From Ustilaginoidea virens (taxonomy: Eukaryota; Ascomycota; Sordariomycetes; Hypocreales; Clavicipitaceae): DNA of 64,000 nucleotides. Under the pieces are notes generated by a model that ran no database searches, had not been told where the DNA came from, and saw only the letters and a list, made by a program, of their open reading frames with translations. A program made the translations under genes and the position numbers. Below are positions 1 to 9,742 of the stretch, in pieces. The number at the start of each line of letters is the position of its first letter. Within the stretch, counting starts at the first letter, position 1. The stretch spans positions 4,712,001-4,776,000 of the forward strand of contig NC_057316.1 of NCBI RefSeq assembly GCF_000687475.1. The letters are read 5' to 3'.

Positions 1-2327
1 TTATAGGCTTCTATAGGAATTTCATTTATATTAATAGATAGAAGCCGGGCATTATAATAGAATATAGTAGAAGCGAAGTTAGGTCTAATATCGTAAACTA
101 TCCAATCTAGCGGGCTAAAATAGGTATTAATCTAGCATTCCTTAAGGGCATTCTAAATATCTTAGGCCTTTTATCTTTATAGATTAAAGAACCTAACTGC
201 CTAGAAGCTTATTGCAGTATCTATAATATATAATACCGGCCGATTATTAATATAAAGGATATCTACGATTATCTTATAGTTAAATTAGCGGTTATCCTTT
301 AGAGTGAACTTAAATTGGCTAGGTGCCTTTATATTTATCTAGTATTGATAGCATATATAGGTGATACTTTCGATAATATTGCAGTTAATATCATTATATC
401 CGGTGCATTAAAGCAATTTAGTAAGCCTATTAATAGAGGGGTGCCCGAATTAATAGTATAGCTAACGGATTTCCTATAATAATAGGTAGAAGGCTATAGT
501 ATCTATAGTATTAAGAGTCTACTATGGATATCCCTATTTCCTAATAATAGGGACCTTAATATCCCCTTAGATTAATAGGTTAGTAATATTATTAAGCTTT
601 ACGCCTATCCTATCTATATCTATAATAGAATAAAGGAAGGGGGTACTACTATTAAAAACGTAAAAAGGGATATTACCGAATATCATTAAAATATTTAGTA
701 TACCGGAAGATATAGTAGAGCCGGCACTAAAGTTCACTATATACTTCTTATTAGTCGTCTTAATAGTTAGTATTTTTATTAATCTTATTAAGGCCTTTGC
801 TTGACCTAAGCCTACTATTAATAGGCCGGAAGCGCCGGTATCTAATAGGATTCTACAGAAGGTATAGTCACTATAGCGTTCTTCTTCTAGAAAAGCAGAA
901 TTACAATCCTATAGTAGTAAGGGTATTTAGAAGGGGTTAATCTATAAGAAGGCATATCGGCATAATTTATCCTATAGGGCCTATAATATCTTAATAGATA
1001 ATAATGGCTCGGCTTATGTTAGGGCTTAGAAATACTATATAGCTGTAATTTATAGTGTGGCAGTATTCTCTATATCCTAGTTTGTATCTCCTATTATTAT
1101 TACCTCGATATTACTAATAATATTGTTAAGGTTAACCTCTTCTTCTTCTTTAAGGCCTTAGGGGTCGGGCTCTTTATATTCTTATAAGAAAATATAGAAT
1201 TTCTTATTATTAGGGGTAGTATAGTAAGATCGGTTCTTTATCTATCGCTCTTTTAATTCTTATTGCTCTTTAGTAGAATAGTTAGATAACTAATATCTTA
1301 TTTTATTGCAAACGAAGCATTTTCTTTAATAGGGCCTAGTTAGGAAGGCGCGATTCTATTATTACCATTAATACTATTATTATAAGCCGAATCGGCATTA
1401 AGGGTATTAGTGCCGATCGTTGGATTAACTATATCTATAGTCTATAAATAATGCCATATTATCATCAATAATATCATTAGTATTATAATATTATTATTAA
1501 AGGAAATAATGCTATTAATTTATATGAATTGATTTATAAATAGAAAGGGATCGCTATAGGTTAGCGGTAAGGCCTTTAAATATAGAAATATAACGATATA
1601 TAGTTTGGCTATACTTAGGGGTATCCCTTATAGCGTTAAGGACTTATCGGTAAAGCTTTATATTAACTATAAAGAGGGGAAAAAGACTACAATATAGGCG
1701 TTAAAGTTCTTCTAATAAGATATTAAGGCATTCTAGCTTTAACTTATTAGGATATTTCGCAATAATTAATTAGAGTATTATTCTATTCTAATAGTATAGA
1801 TAGAATTACTCTATACTTTCATTTTCAAAATAGTTTTTAACTTTACGGACTATATTGTTAAAAGTGAGGGTATTACAAATGCATTTAATATTATTAAAGT
1901 AGTAAGTCTTAGTATCGCCGATTAATATAATTTAGAAAGCTTTGGCGAATATATAATCGGGTAATCCTAGCAGGCGATATTTGCTCTTAAAAGAGATAAC
2001 TTTTAGTATAATAAAGTTATCTATTTTGCCGCTATATCTATCCTCTATACGATAACTACATAAGAGGTTAGATATCTTCTTCGATATATTATTAAACCCG
2101 GTTCGGGAATAATCTTTTTGGTTAAACCTAGCCTCTATATAGGCTTTTTGGGTATAATCTTAGGGGTATTCCGGAAGGTATTCTAGAATAGCTTATCGGT
2201 TGCCTTACGGTAGGCTGGCGGGATCTCTAGCTAGGTTATCCTATAATCCGGGTCGGTCTAGGTTTATCGATACTCCTATTAAAACCATCTATTTATCGGC
2301 TTAAGTAGGCCGATATTAACGGGAAAG
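1..2327 (-). pseudogene. C1 gag-pol remnant: integrase start, protease, gag 3' half
   Basis: Reading leftwards, this holds the C-family gag C-terminal part with a decayed zinc knuckle near 1255-1325, the retropepsin-like protease about 545-915 (the D-T-G-A equivalent falls near 827-850) and the front of integrase at about 1-420. The assignment comes from alignment with C3 25576-25929, where the protease is still open for 117 codons. Stops are frequent and mostly TAA/TAG at former CAA/CAG/TGG codons. No intact product is possible. The frame is shared with 15383-16933, beyond the B1 insertion. Confidence 0.7.
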
Positions 2328-3042
2328 TGTTGAAATCAGCGCCTTTTTAGCTGTATTTTGGTACTGGTCTCGCCACCATACGACGTCTCTGCGTTGAGAT
2401 ATCGCGGTGGCTATACCAGGCGCTATGGTGGGGCATAGCGCCCCACAACGCCGATTACAGTGGGCCACAGCGCCGGTCACGGCACCGGCACAGCGCCCCA
2501 CAGCCGGCCACAGCGGCCGGTCACAGTAGGCCACAGGGCCCACAACAGGCGGCGCATTTCTACGGGATTACCAAATGGGCAAAACAGCACCTTCGGCCTT
2601 CTATATACAGTCACCCGCTACACCACGCCTGTACGGCACACCGATATAGGGCTTCCGGCCCGTACGGCAGGCTATTATAGGGCATCCGGCACACCGCTAC
2701 AAGCCACTGGGCTTGGTTGGGTAGGCATTAGGTAGGATATTGGGCACAGACTGGGCACGGTTAGGCAGACCGACTTTTCGTCGGGTTTTTCACTATTTTT
2801 GCGGTTTTTCATTATTTTCAACCACTTTTTCAAGATGGTAGAAATATGCCCAAAATTCCCTCTTTCTAGCTAGAATAGTTACCAATAATTAGAATCAGAT
2901 TTCCCTAATATCTTTGCTCTAGTCAACCTCTTATACGCTTTAAATCTTTAACCAGCTCTTTATTTTATTCTATAACGCCTTATACACCACTATCGGTATC
3001 CAGTATATTTCCAATAGTATTCTAAATCACCATTTTGCAATA
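2328..3042 (+). repeat. B1 5' LTR (715 bp)
   Basis: Starts TGTTGAAATC and ends TTGCAATA, where the 3' LTR keeps TTGCAACA. A GC-rich block at about 2410-2560 carries CACAG-type repeats and successive inverted repeats: arms at 2419-2427/2434-2442, 2472-2477/2484-2489 and 2504-2509/2515-2520. It differs from the 3' LTR almost only by C/T and G/A transitions in CpA/TpG context. Confidence 0.93.
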
Positions 3043-3057
3043 GGTTATAAGCCCGGT
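3043..3057 (+). other. B1 primer binding site, half-tRNA(iMet) type
   Basis: GGTTATAAGCCCGGT directly follows the 5' LTR. Copy B3 keeps GGTTATGAGCCCGGT. Its complement contains GGGCTCATAACC, the anticodon stem-loop of initiator tRNA-Met. This matches the internal (half-tRNA) priming known for Drosophila copia, rather than annealing to a tRNA 3' end. Confidence 0.7.
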
Positions 3058-3325
3058 GTCTCAAGGCTTCTAGCTTAAGACTTTTTTACGCTAACTTAGG
3101 ATTTTAACGCATTTAGCAGCTAACCTTCCAGAAATCTAACTAACAAGGGACTAATCATCCTAGATTTAGGAACCCAGCTACCACACCAAGCTGCAATATA
3201 TCCTTGCAATAGGATTTTCTAAGGTTATTCCTTAATGCAGCTTTCTTTTAGATTTTTTATCTAGATTTTCAGTCTTAATTTTCTTCGCATTTTTAAGACA
3301 TTCCGGCACCTTTTCTCTTCCTATA

Positions 3326-4301
3326 ATAGCCAGTCAGAATATTCCTACTAATAACCCAGGCCACAATAATCCAGGCCATAATAACCCAGGCTACCAAGTC
3401 CCTAATACAGTAGAGGTAGAAGAATCTGATAATAACCAGGAAATTGCCCAGCTTAAGGAAGACTAATAGGAAATAAGAAAAGAATTCAACTATAAATTTA
3501 ATCAAATTAATTTTAAAATCGATTTTTTAGCTAATAAAATAGGCACCTTAGTAGACAGACTAATTAAGCCTACTATTAGCCCACTATCCTAGGATATAAT
3601 AGATATAGATACCTTCCAAACCCCTATAGGTAAAAGAAATAATCTACCATCACTACTCAAAGCCTAATAACCCCTGCCGGTTCCATCTAGTATTAGCAGC
3701 CAAATTAGCGCTATAGCTATTAAGGAACTAGCTAAAATAGCTAATAGATTCCAGGAATCCTAAAAGCTAAGGGGGGCATCTAACTTCGACTAATAGAAAC
3801 AGGCCCTTATAATTTAACTTAAGGCACTTAATATCGCTAAATTCATCGAAAATCCTTCTATTGCCAGCAGTTTTAACGATTTAAAGTAAGCACTTTTACT
3901 ATTACTTATTAAGAATAATTGCATAAAAGGACCAGCTGCCGCTATCAACTAGTGTACTAACCTAGAATCAGCCTTTATATTACTCACTAAATAGTATTCT
4001 TACTCATCAGATGTATAGCAGACCCACTTATACCCTGCCTTCCATCAACTAAATTTTATAAGCTATAAGGGTACCTTAGAATCTTTCAACGCCTCCTTTA
4101 ATAGCTACTTATCCAGGCTGCAAATTTTAGGCTCCCACATATAACCTTTCGACCAAATCAGCCAGTATTTATATACTATAAAAGGGGTCTTTTTTCAGTA
4201 GGCAGAACGGCACTATATAATAATAAGAATCGCCTATACTCAGGGAAATATATCAAATATTAACCTGCAATTTTATATAGTTGATTTACTAGAAGAATAA
4301 T
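3326..4301 (+). pseudogene. B1 gag, first segment (before A1)
   Basis: Capsid/gag part of the B polyprotein. The start codon at 3326 is ATA here but ATG in B2 (24263) and B3 (42542), with the same following MASQN-like context, so it is a mutated start. A coiled, acidic N-terminus is followed by a gag core containing ELAKIANRFQES and a FIENPSIASSFND-like stretch, which also resemble the gag of family A copy A3. Many in-frame TAG/TAA stand where B2/B3 have CAG/CAA. A1 interrupts the frame just after the VDLLEE motif, and it resumes at 9743. Confidence 0.8.
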
Positions 4302-5021
4302 TGTTAAAATCCTATAGTAGCCTACTAGGCTGCTGGCCTAATGCCCTACTGGCCTACTAACCTTCTGACCATTATACCGCCTCTTGGACTTACGGTAGTC
4401 TTACCAACCTTAGGCCTTTGCCTTTTACCTTAGGATTTTCAGTGGATTATTTACTGTATATCAAGTAAGGTAGGCCTTATTAAAAAAGGTGTGGCATTGC
4501 TAAATTAGCGTGGTGGGCCTACTAGTATGGTGGCTAGTCCACTAGTGTGGTGGGTAGTCACTAGCGTGGTGGTTAGTCACTAGCGTGGTGGCTAATTACT
4601 AGTGCGGTGGTTAGGGTGGTTAGAAAGGCTGGATATAGTGGGGCTGCTGACGTATTATATACGTGGTATAGCAAGCATTACGGGGAGCTTTCTTACTGGC
4701 TACCTTGGATGCCTAGGCCCACCCCTCCTTCGTGTATATATAGGATAGCTTTTCCCCTTCTTTCTAGATAGTAGAAAGGCAGCACAATCGAGTCTGTTAA
4801 TGCACTACATGCCTCTTAACTTCCACCTTCCCTGCGTTTCTGGTTATCTTATATTTGCCTTGCCTTTACACTTGCCTTGCTTTATAGCACTTATATAGTC
4901 TTAGGACTTGGTGAAAAATCTAGTATTTATACTAAGATTAGTTCACAGGTCGCAGACAGTCTTGTGCTATCTAGCTAGCTAGTAAGGCTCTGCTTTTATA
5001 GTGACCTTGAGAATTGCAATA
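4302..5021 (+). repeat. A1 5' LTR (720 bp)
   Basis: Runs from TGTTAAAATCC to GAATTGCAATA. The region 4505-4625 is a degenerate minisatellite of about 20-bp units built on CTAGTG(C)GTGGTGG. Unit number and arrangement differ between A copies, which explains LTR lengths of 720 (A1), 739 (A5), 756 (A4) and 762 bp (A3). Confidence 0.94.
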
Positions 5022-5036
5022 GGTTATGAGCCCGGG
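5022..5036 (+). other. A1 primer binding site, half-tRNA(iMet) type
   Basis: GGTTATGAGCCCGGG abuts the 5' LTR. Its complement carries the initiator tRNA-Met anticodon stem-loop sequence GGGCTCATAACC, as in family B. Confidence 0.75.
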
Positions 5037-5755
5037 TTTTTACTTCTTTGTTTTTACCCTACCTCTTTTGTGTTCACCCCTTGGTCTCTCTTGCTTATTA
5101 GTACTACTAATATAGCTATCCTTTGGTATCCTTGGCTTACCCTTATCACCTTTGGCTTACCCTTTGTTACCTACGGCATTACCCTGCGGCAATCAACGGC
5201 GTACCCCTACGGCAACTTACGGCGTAACCTTACGGCACTTTTAGCGTAACCTTACGTTATTTTTGGTGTAACCTACGGCACCTACGGACTTTATAGTGTG
5301 ATATCTATCACACTATACCACTGTATAACACCTTTGCACCTAGTGCACGACACCCACTGCACCATACGGCACCTGTTATACTCTTCCACTTATAGCACTT
5401 TTGGTACGGCACTTACGGCACCTTTTATATTACGGCACCTATAGCACCTACATCACCTACGGCACCTACGGCACCTACGGCACCTACGGCACTTACGGCA
5501 CCTTTATATTACGGCACCACATAAGCACCTTAAATACTAACGCTATATTCTGGACTTGCACAACGCCTACGGCATCTGTGCTTTTATACTGAGACCTACC
5601 GCTATATTCTGCGGTTACCTTTTATAGTAGGCTACTAGCCACTATATTTACTAGCTGTCCAGCTAGTTACTCGACTATTTTGCCAGCTATTTAGCTGGTT
5701 ATTCATCTGTTCCTACAGCTATTGGCACCATTTTTAACGACTTTTAACCACTATA
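5037..5755 (+). other. A1 untranslated leader with ACGGCACCT tandem repeats
   Basis: About 720 bp between the primer site and the gag start with no coding capacity that I would credit. It contains GGCGTAACCTTAC-like repeats (5180-5270) and a 9-bp array of ACGGCACCT/ACGGCACTT at about 5450-5515. The same leader repeats occur in A3 (34255-34400) and A4 (55180-55270), with different copy numbers. Confidence 0.75.
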
Positions 5756-5992
5756 ATAGCACAGTCTAGGCCTTCCACTTATAAGGCCACTTTGGATTCC
5801 AACTCTAAAGCTCATCTTACTGCACGACTACAGCTAGATATAGACTATATAAAGTCCCAGATGAATACCCTAACTACCCTTATACAAGGCTTAGTTAGTA
5901 GGCAAAATAGTAACGTTCCTACTATTACAATTAGCAAGGAACTAGTAGAGGCTACTAGCCCTACTATCTCCGGTCCTACTAATATGAACAGT

Positions 5993-6190
5993 AAAGACCC
6001 TATAGAGGCTATTAGCCCTACTATCCAACCTTCTGCTATTACGACTAGCAAGGACCCTATAGAGGCTACTAGCCCTACTATCCAACCTTCTGCTATTACG
6101 ACTAGCAAGGACCCTGTAGAGGCTACTAGCCCTACTATCCAACCTTCTCCTATTACGACTAGCAAGGACCCTATAGAGGCTACTAGCCCT
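5993..6190 (+). repeat. 57-bp coding tandem repeat in A1 gag
   Basis: Three consecutive 57-bp units (5993-6049, 6050-6106, 6107-6163) plus a partial fourth encode KDPIEATSPTIQPSAITTS with small variations. The motif also occurs as (S)KEPVEATSPT in the protease-integrase spacer (about 6940-7130) of the same element and of A3/A4. A4 has only one or two units here. A3 has none at this position but carries the capsid core instead. Confidence 0.9.
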
Positions 6191-7039
6191 ACTACTATTA
6201 ATGCCGCTTCTACTAATAATAGCAAGAATAATTCTACTAATAATAGGAAAAAGAAGCAGCAAAAGAAGAAGGAACAGGACTATAATAATAGCAGCAAACA
6301 GCAAAATATTGAGTCCTTTATTATAGGCAATTATAATACCCAGGATACTAATATATCCTATTCCTCTTCTTCTACCACTATATCCACTAATATAAGCTAT
6401 AGTGCTAAATCAGGCGGTAGGACCCCTAAGGATGCCCTCCTTTACGATACAGGCTCTACTTATCATATTATAAATAATAAAAAGTATTTCACCACTTTTC
6501 ACCATTTTGAGAAGGATGATAAGCCGGTAATTACTACTAGTGGTAGCCCTATTTCCCCTACTGGTTGGGGCACAGCACGATTTACTGTGCTACAGGGCAT
6601 TAATCCCACTAAATGGGGTATTATAGAGCTCAAGAATGCACTATATATTCCTACCTTGGATATTAACATTATTAGCGGTGTAAAGCACTATGCCGCTAAA
6701 GGGGTACTAATTAGAAATCAGCTTTGGTCAGCAAGCCGTAAATGCATCGGCATTTTTAATTTTGAAAAATACGGCTTTTTCCTTCTATAGAAAGGAATAG
6801 ACACATCACTACTGCATCAACCTTGCAGCTATTATACTATTACTAATAGTATATTAGTAGAGGTCCCCAGCCCTACTAACCCTGCTGATTATAGTAATCC
6901 TGAGGATACTACTATTACCCCCGTTCCTACTACTGCGACTAGTAAGGAACCTGTAGAGGCTACTAGCCCTACTACTAACCAGCCCGCTACCATAACTAGC
7001 GAAGACCCTGTAGAGGCTACCAGCCCTACTACTAACTCT

Positions 7040-7111
7040 CCCGCTATTACGACTAGCGAAAATCCCGCTATTACGACTAGCGAAAATCCCGCTATTACGA
7101 CTAGCGAAAAT
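7040..7111 (+). repeat. Three perfect 24-bp repeats in the A1 spacer
   Basis: Units 7040-7063, 7064-7087 and 7088-7111 are identical and each encodes PAITTSEN. A3 and A4 have fewer or diverged copies, so this is a local copy-number change in the protease-integrase spacer. Confidence 0.9.
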
Positions 7112-9010
7112 CCTGTAGTGGCTACTAGCCCTACTCCTGCCCTTATAGCTGCTGATACAGAATATCAGAAGCTATTACAATTAGCCGGCATTTGGCATAT
7201 ACGGCTAGGGCATATAGGTATTCAGCTACTTAAAAAGACCTATGCTAATACCTACCTTGTCTACCTTCTAAAGAAGAAGGTTATTACTAAAACAACCTTT
7301 ATTACCTTTATCCACTAAAATGAAGGTATAGGCCCTATTTCTAGTGGCCTAGAAGGAGACTTTCATAAAGGGCAAAATACAGGTTCAGAGGGGGTATTTA
7401 GCAGTAAAGAACCTGCTATTTTACTGGATGACCTAGAAAGCATTCCTGACCCTACTAACTCTGCTAACCTTACTAGCATTACTAGCACTAATGCTATACC
7501 GGATGACCTAGAAAGCATGCCGGACCCTACTAATTTTACTAGCATTACTAATGCTACCCCGGATGATATTACTAATACTAATGCCACCGTGGATTACCTT
7601 CCTAAGTCAGAAGACTTTATAGGCGCCTTTCTAAATAGCGAACTTTCTGAGACTATTTATATGGATATTCCTGATGGATTCTTTGAATTTACGGAAAGTT
7701 TACTAACTGATAGCAAGCTTTGGTCTAATATATAGCGCCAATGGCTACTAACTTTGCTTAAAGAAGCTGGATTTAACCCTTTTATTAAGCAAGCTATCTT
7801 ACTAAAGAAGGCCCTATATGGGCTAAAATAAGCACCCCGCAAATGGCAATACCGGCTAAAAGACCTGATTTCTAGTAAAGGTTTTTTACCTTTAGCTTCT
7901 GATGCTGCCGTCTTTTATAATAAGCAAACCAGCACTTTTATCGTTATCTATATTGACGATTGCCTATTAGTTGGTCCAAATATAACTTATATTAACCAGC
8001 TAAAAAGGAAATTCCATAAGGTCTATGCTATAGAAGACCGCAGTCTGGCTTCCTTCTTCCTAAGCGTATAGATTATACGAAATAGGAAGGAAGGTCTATT
8101 GTGGCTACACCAAGCCCAATTTATAGTAGAGGTCCTAGCTAAATTCGGTCTATAGGATACTAAACCTCAGCTAATTCCACTTCAACTAGGGATTCTAAAT
8201 GAATCTAGTGGAAAAGACCTTAGCCCTACTAATCAGAGCCTTTATTAGAGCCTTACTGGCACTATAATGTGGCTTATGATGATGACTAGGCCCGACCTAG
8301 CATTTCCTACCTAATACCTTTCTCGGTTTATGTCTAAGGCAACTAATGTGCATTTAAATGCTGCGAAAGGCAGCTTTAGCTACCTTAAAGGCACTGAGAA
8401 CCTAGCTATTTGCTTTACTAAAAGTAATTAACAGCCTATTATAACCGCTTATTCTGATAGCGATTTTGCTGGCTGTAAAGAAACCTCTAAATCTACTGGA
8501 GGCTTCTTAACTACTATTAATAGTGGTCCTATTAGCTGGCGTTCCAAGCGAGCCTCTTTAGTAGTATTATCTACTTTAGAAGCTGAATCTAATGCATTAC
8601 TTGAGACTATCCGTGAGGTATAGTGGCTTTCTAACCTTTGTAAGGAGCTGGAAATCGATATTTTACGCCCTATACCGTTATACTGCGATAATCAGGGCTC
8701 TATTTCGAATTCTAATGACCCTAACCAGCATACTCGCACTAAGCATACACTATTAAAATTCCGGTATATTAGGGAGCAAGCACAGCTGGGCTTGGTTAAA
8801 ATTACCTACTTACCTACTAATAGTATGCCTGCTGACGGTCTTATAAAGCCACTGCCGGGCCCTAAATTTACTAGGTTCCGCGAGTTACTAGGTCTTAGGG
8901 CCTGCTAACTTATACTAACTTACTAAGGTTTTTCCTATGTTTTTCCTTAGGACCTTTATTGCATTTTCTTTCCCTATCCTTTACACGATTAGCTTGATAC
9001 TACAGTAGCT

Positions 9011-9022
9011 AATCAGAGGGGG
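9011..9022 (+). other. A1 polypurine tract
   Basis: AATCAGAGGGGG sits immediately 5' of the 3' LTR. The same 12 bases occur in A3, A4, B1, B2 and B3, which supports a close relationship between families A and B. Confidence 0.8.
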
Positions 9023-9742
9023 TGTTAAAATCCTATAGTAGCCTACTAGGCTGCTGGCCTAATGCCCTACTGGCCTACTAACCTTCTGACCATTATACCG
9101 CCTCTTGGACTTACGGTAGTCTTACCAACCTTAGGCCTTTGCCTTTTACCTTAGGATTTTCAGTGGATTATTTACTGTATATCAAGTAAGGTAGGCCTTA
9201 TTAAAAAAGGTGTGGCATTGCTAAATTAGCGTGGTGGGCCTACTAGTGTGGTGGCTAGTCCACTAGTGTGGTGGGTAGTCACTAGCGTGGTGGTTAGTCA
9301 CTAGCGTGGTGGCTAATTACTAGTGCGGTGGTTAGGGTGGTTGGAAAGGCTGGATATAGTGGGGCTGCTGACGTATTATATACGTGGCATAGCAAGCATT
9401 ACGGGGAGCTTTCTTACTGGCTACCTTGGATGCCTGGGCCCACCCCTCCTTCGTGTATATATAGGATAGCTTTTCCCCTTCTTTCTAGATAGTAGAAGGG
9501 CAGCACAATCGAGTCTGTTAATGCACTACATGCCTCTTAACTTCCACCTTCCCTGCGTTTCTGGTTATCTCATATTTGCCTTGCCTTTACACTTGCCTTG
9601 CTTTATAGCACTTGTATAGTCTTAGGACTTGGTGAAAAATCTAGTATTTATACTAAGATTAGTTCACAGGTCGCAGACAGTCTTGTGCTATCTAGCTAGC
9701 TAGTAAGGCTCTGCTTTTATAGTGACCTTGAGAATTGCAATA
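9023..9742 (+). repeat. A1 3' LTR (720 bp)
   Basis: Same length and ends as 4302-5021. It keeps several TG/CA dinucleotides that are TA in the 5' LTR, for example GTGTGG against GTATGG near 9244, and GGCATAG against GGTATAG near 9388. Confidence 0.94.

Larger units (their letters stand above)
5756..8908 (+). pseudogene. A1 Gag-Pol polyprotein relic with in-frame deletions
   Basis: Single Copia polyprotein frame. The likely start at 5756 is ATA, against ATG-GCA-CAG at 54930 in A4. Domains in order are: a short gag N-terminus (IKSQMN...LIQGLVSRQN); 3.5 copies of a 57-bp repeat in place of the capsid core; a basic NNRKKKQQKKK patch; protease with LLYDTGSTYHI at about 6439-6475; a spacer with three perfect 24-bp repeats; the integrase zinc-binding (GAG_pre-integrase) remnant at about 7150-7250; RT resuming at DFIGAFLNSEL near 7612 with IYIDDCLL at about 7945-7968; and RNase H with YSDSDFAGC near 8450. 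It ends GLRAC-stop at 8906. Several TAG/TAA interrupt it (for example 6788 and 7316) where A4 has CAG/CAA. It has no integrase core and no RT fingers, so it would need proteins in trans. Confidence 0.9.
4302..9742 (+). mobile_element. Copia family A, copy A1 (internally deleted, non-autonomous)
   Basis: A 5441-bp element with two 720-bp LTRs and target duplication ATAAT (4297-4301 and 9743-9747), inserted in the gag of B1. Compared with A3 (7306 bp) it lacks the gag capsid core, the integrase catalytic core and the N-terminal part of RT. The first two deletions are shared with A4. The remaining polyprotein is one collinear frame of 1050 codons from 5756 to the TAA at 8906-8908. LTR to LTR I counted about seven differences, nearly all CpA/TpG to TpA, so insertion and mutation are relatively recent compared with B1. 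Confidence 0.95.

Noticed and set aside
2316..2735. Open frames rich in Arg/Pro/His across B LTRs (also near 18072-18426, 24925-25402, 36426-36728, 43219-43521)
   Set aside because: They lie entirely in LTRs, recur in both LTRs of each B element and on both strands, and result from the GC-rich CACAG hairpin block that escaped mutation.
4505..4625. CRISPR-like array of short repeats in A LTRs
   Set aside because: Units are degenerate, adjacent, without unique spacers, and confined to LTRs of a eukaryotic retrotransposon.
5401..5592. Protein with TYGTYGTYGTYGT repeats
   Set aside because: It is translation of the 9-bp leader minisatellite ahead of the gag start in family A; A3 and A4 have different lengths and stops.
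5845..6304. Hydrophobic - strand frames (LVASIGSLLVVI repeats) suggestive of membrane proteins
   Set aside because: They are antisense to the 57-bp gag repeat of A1; the periodic hydrophobic pattern follows from the repeat.
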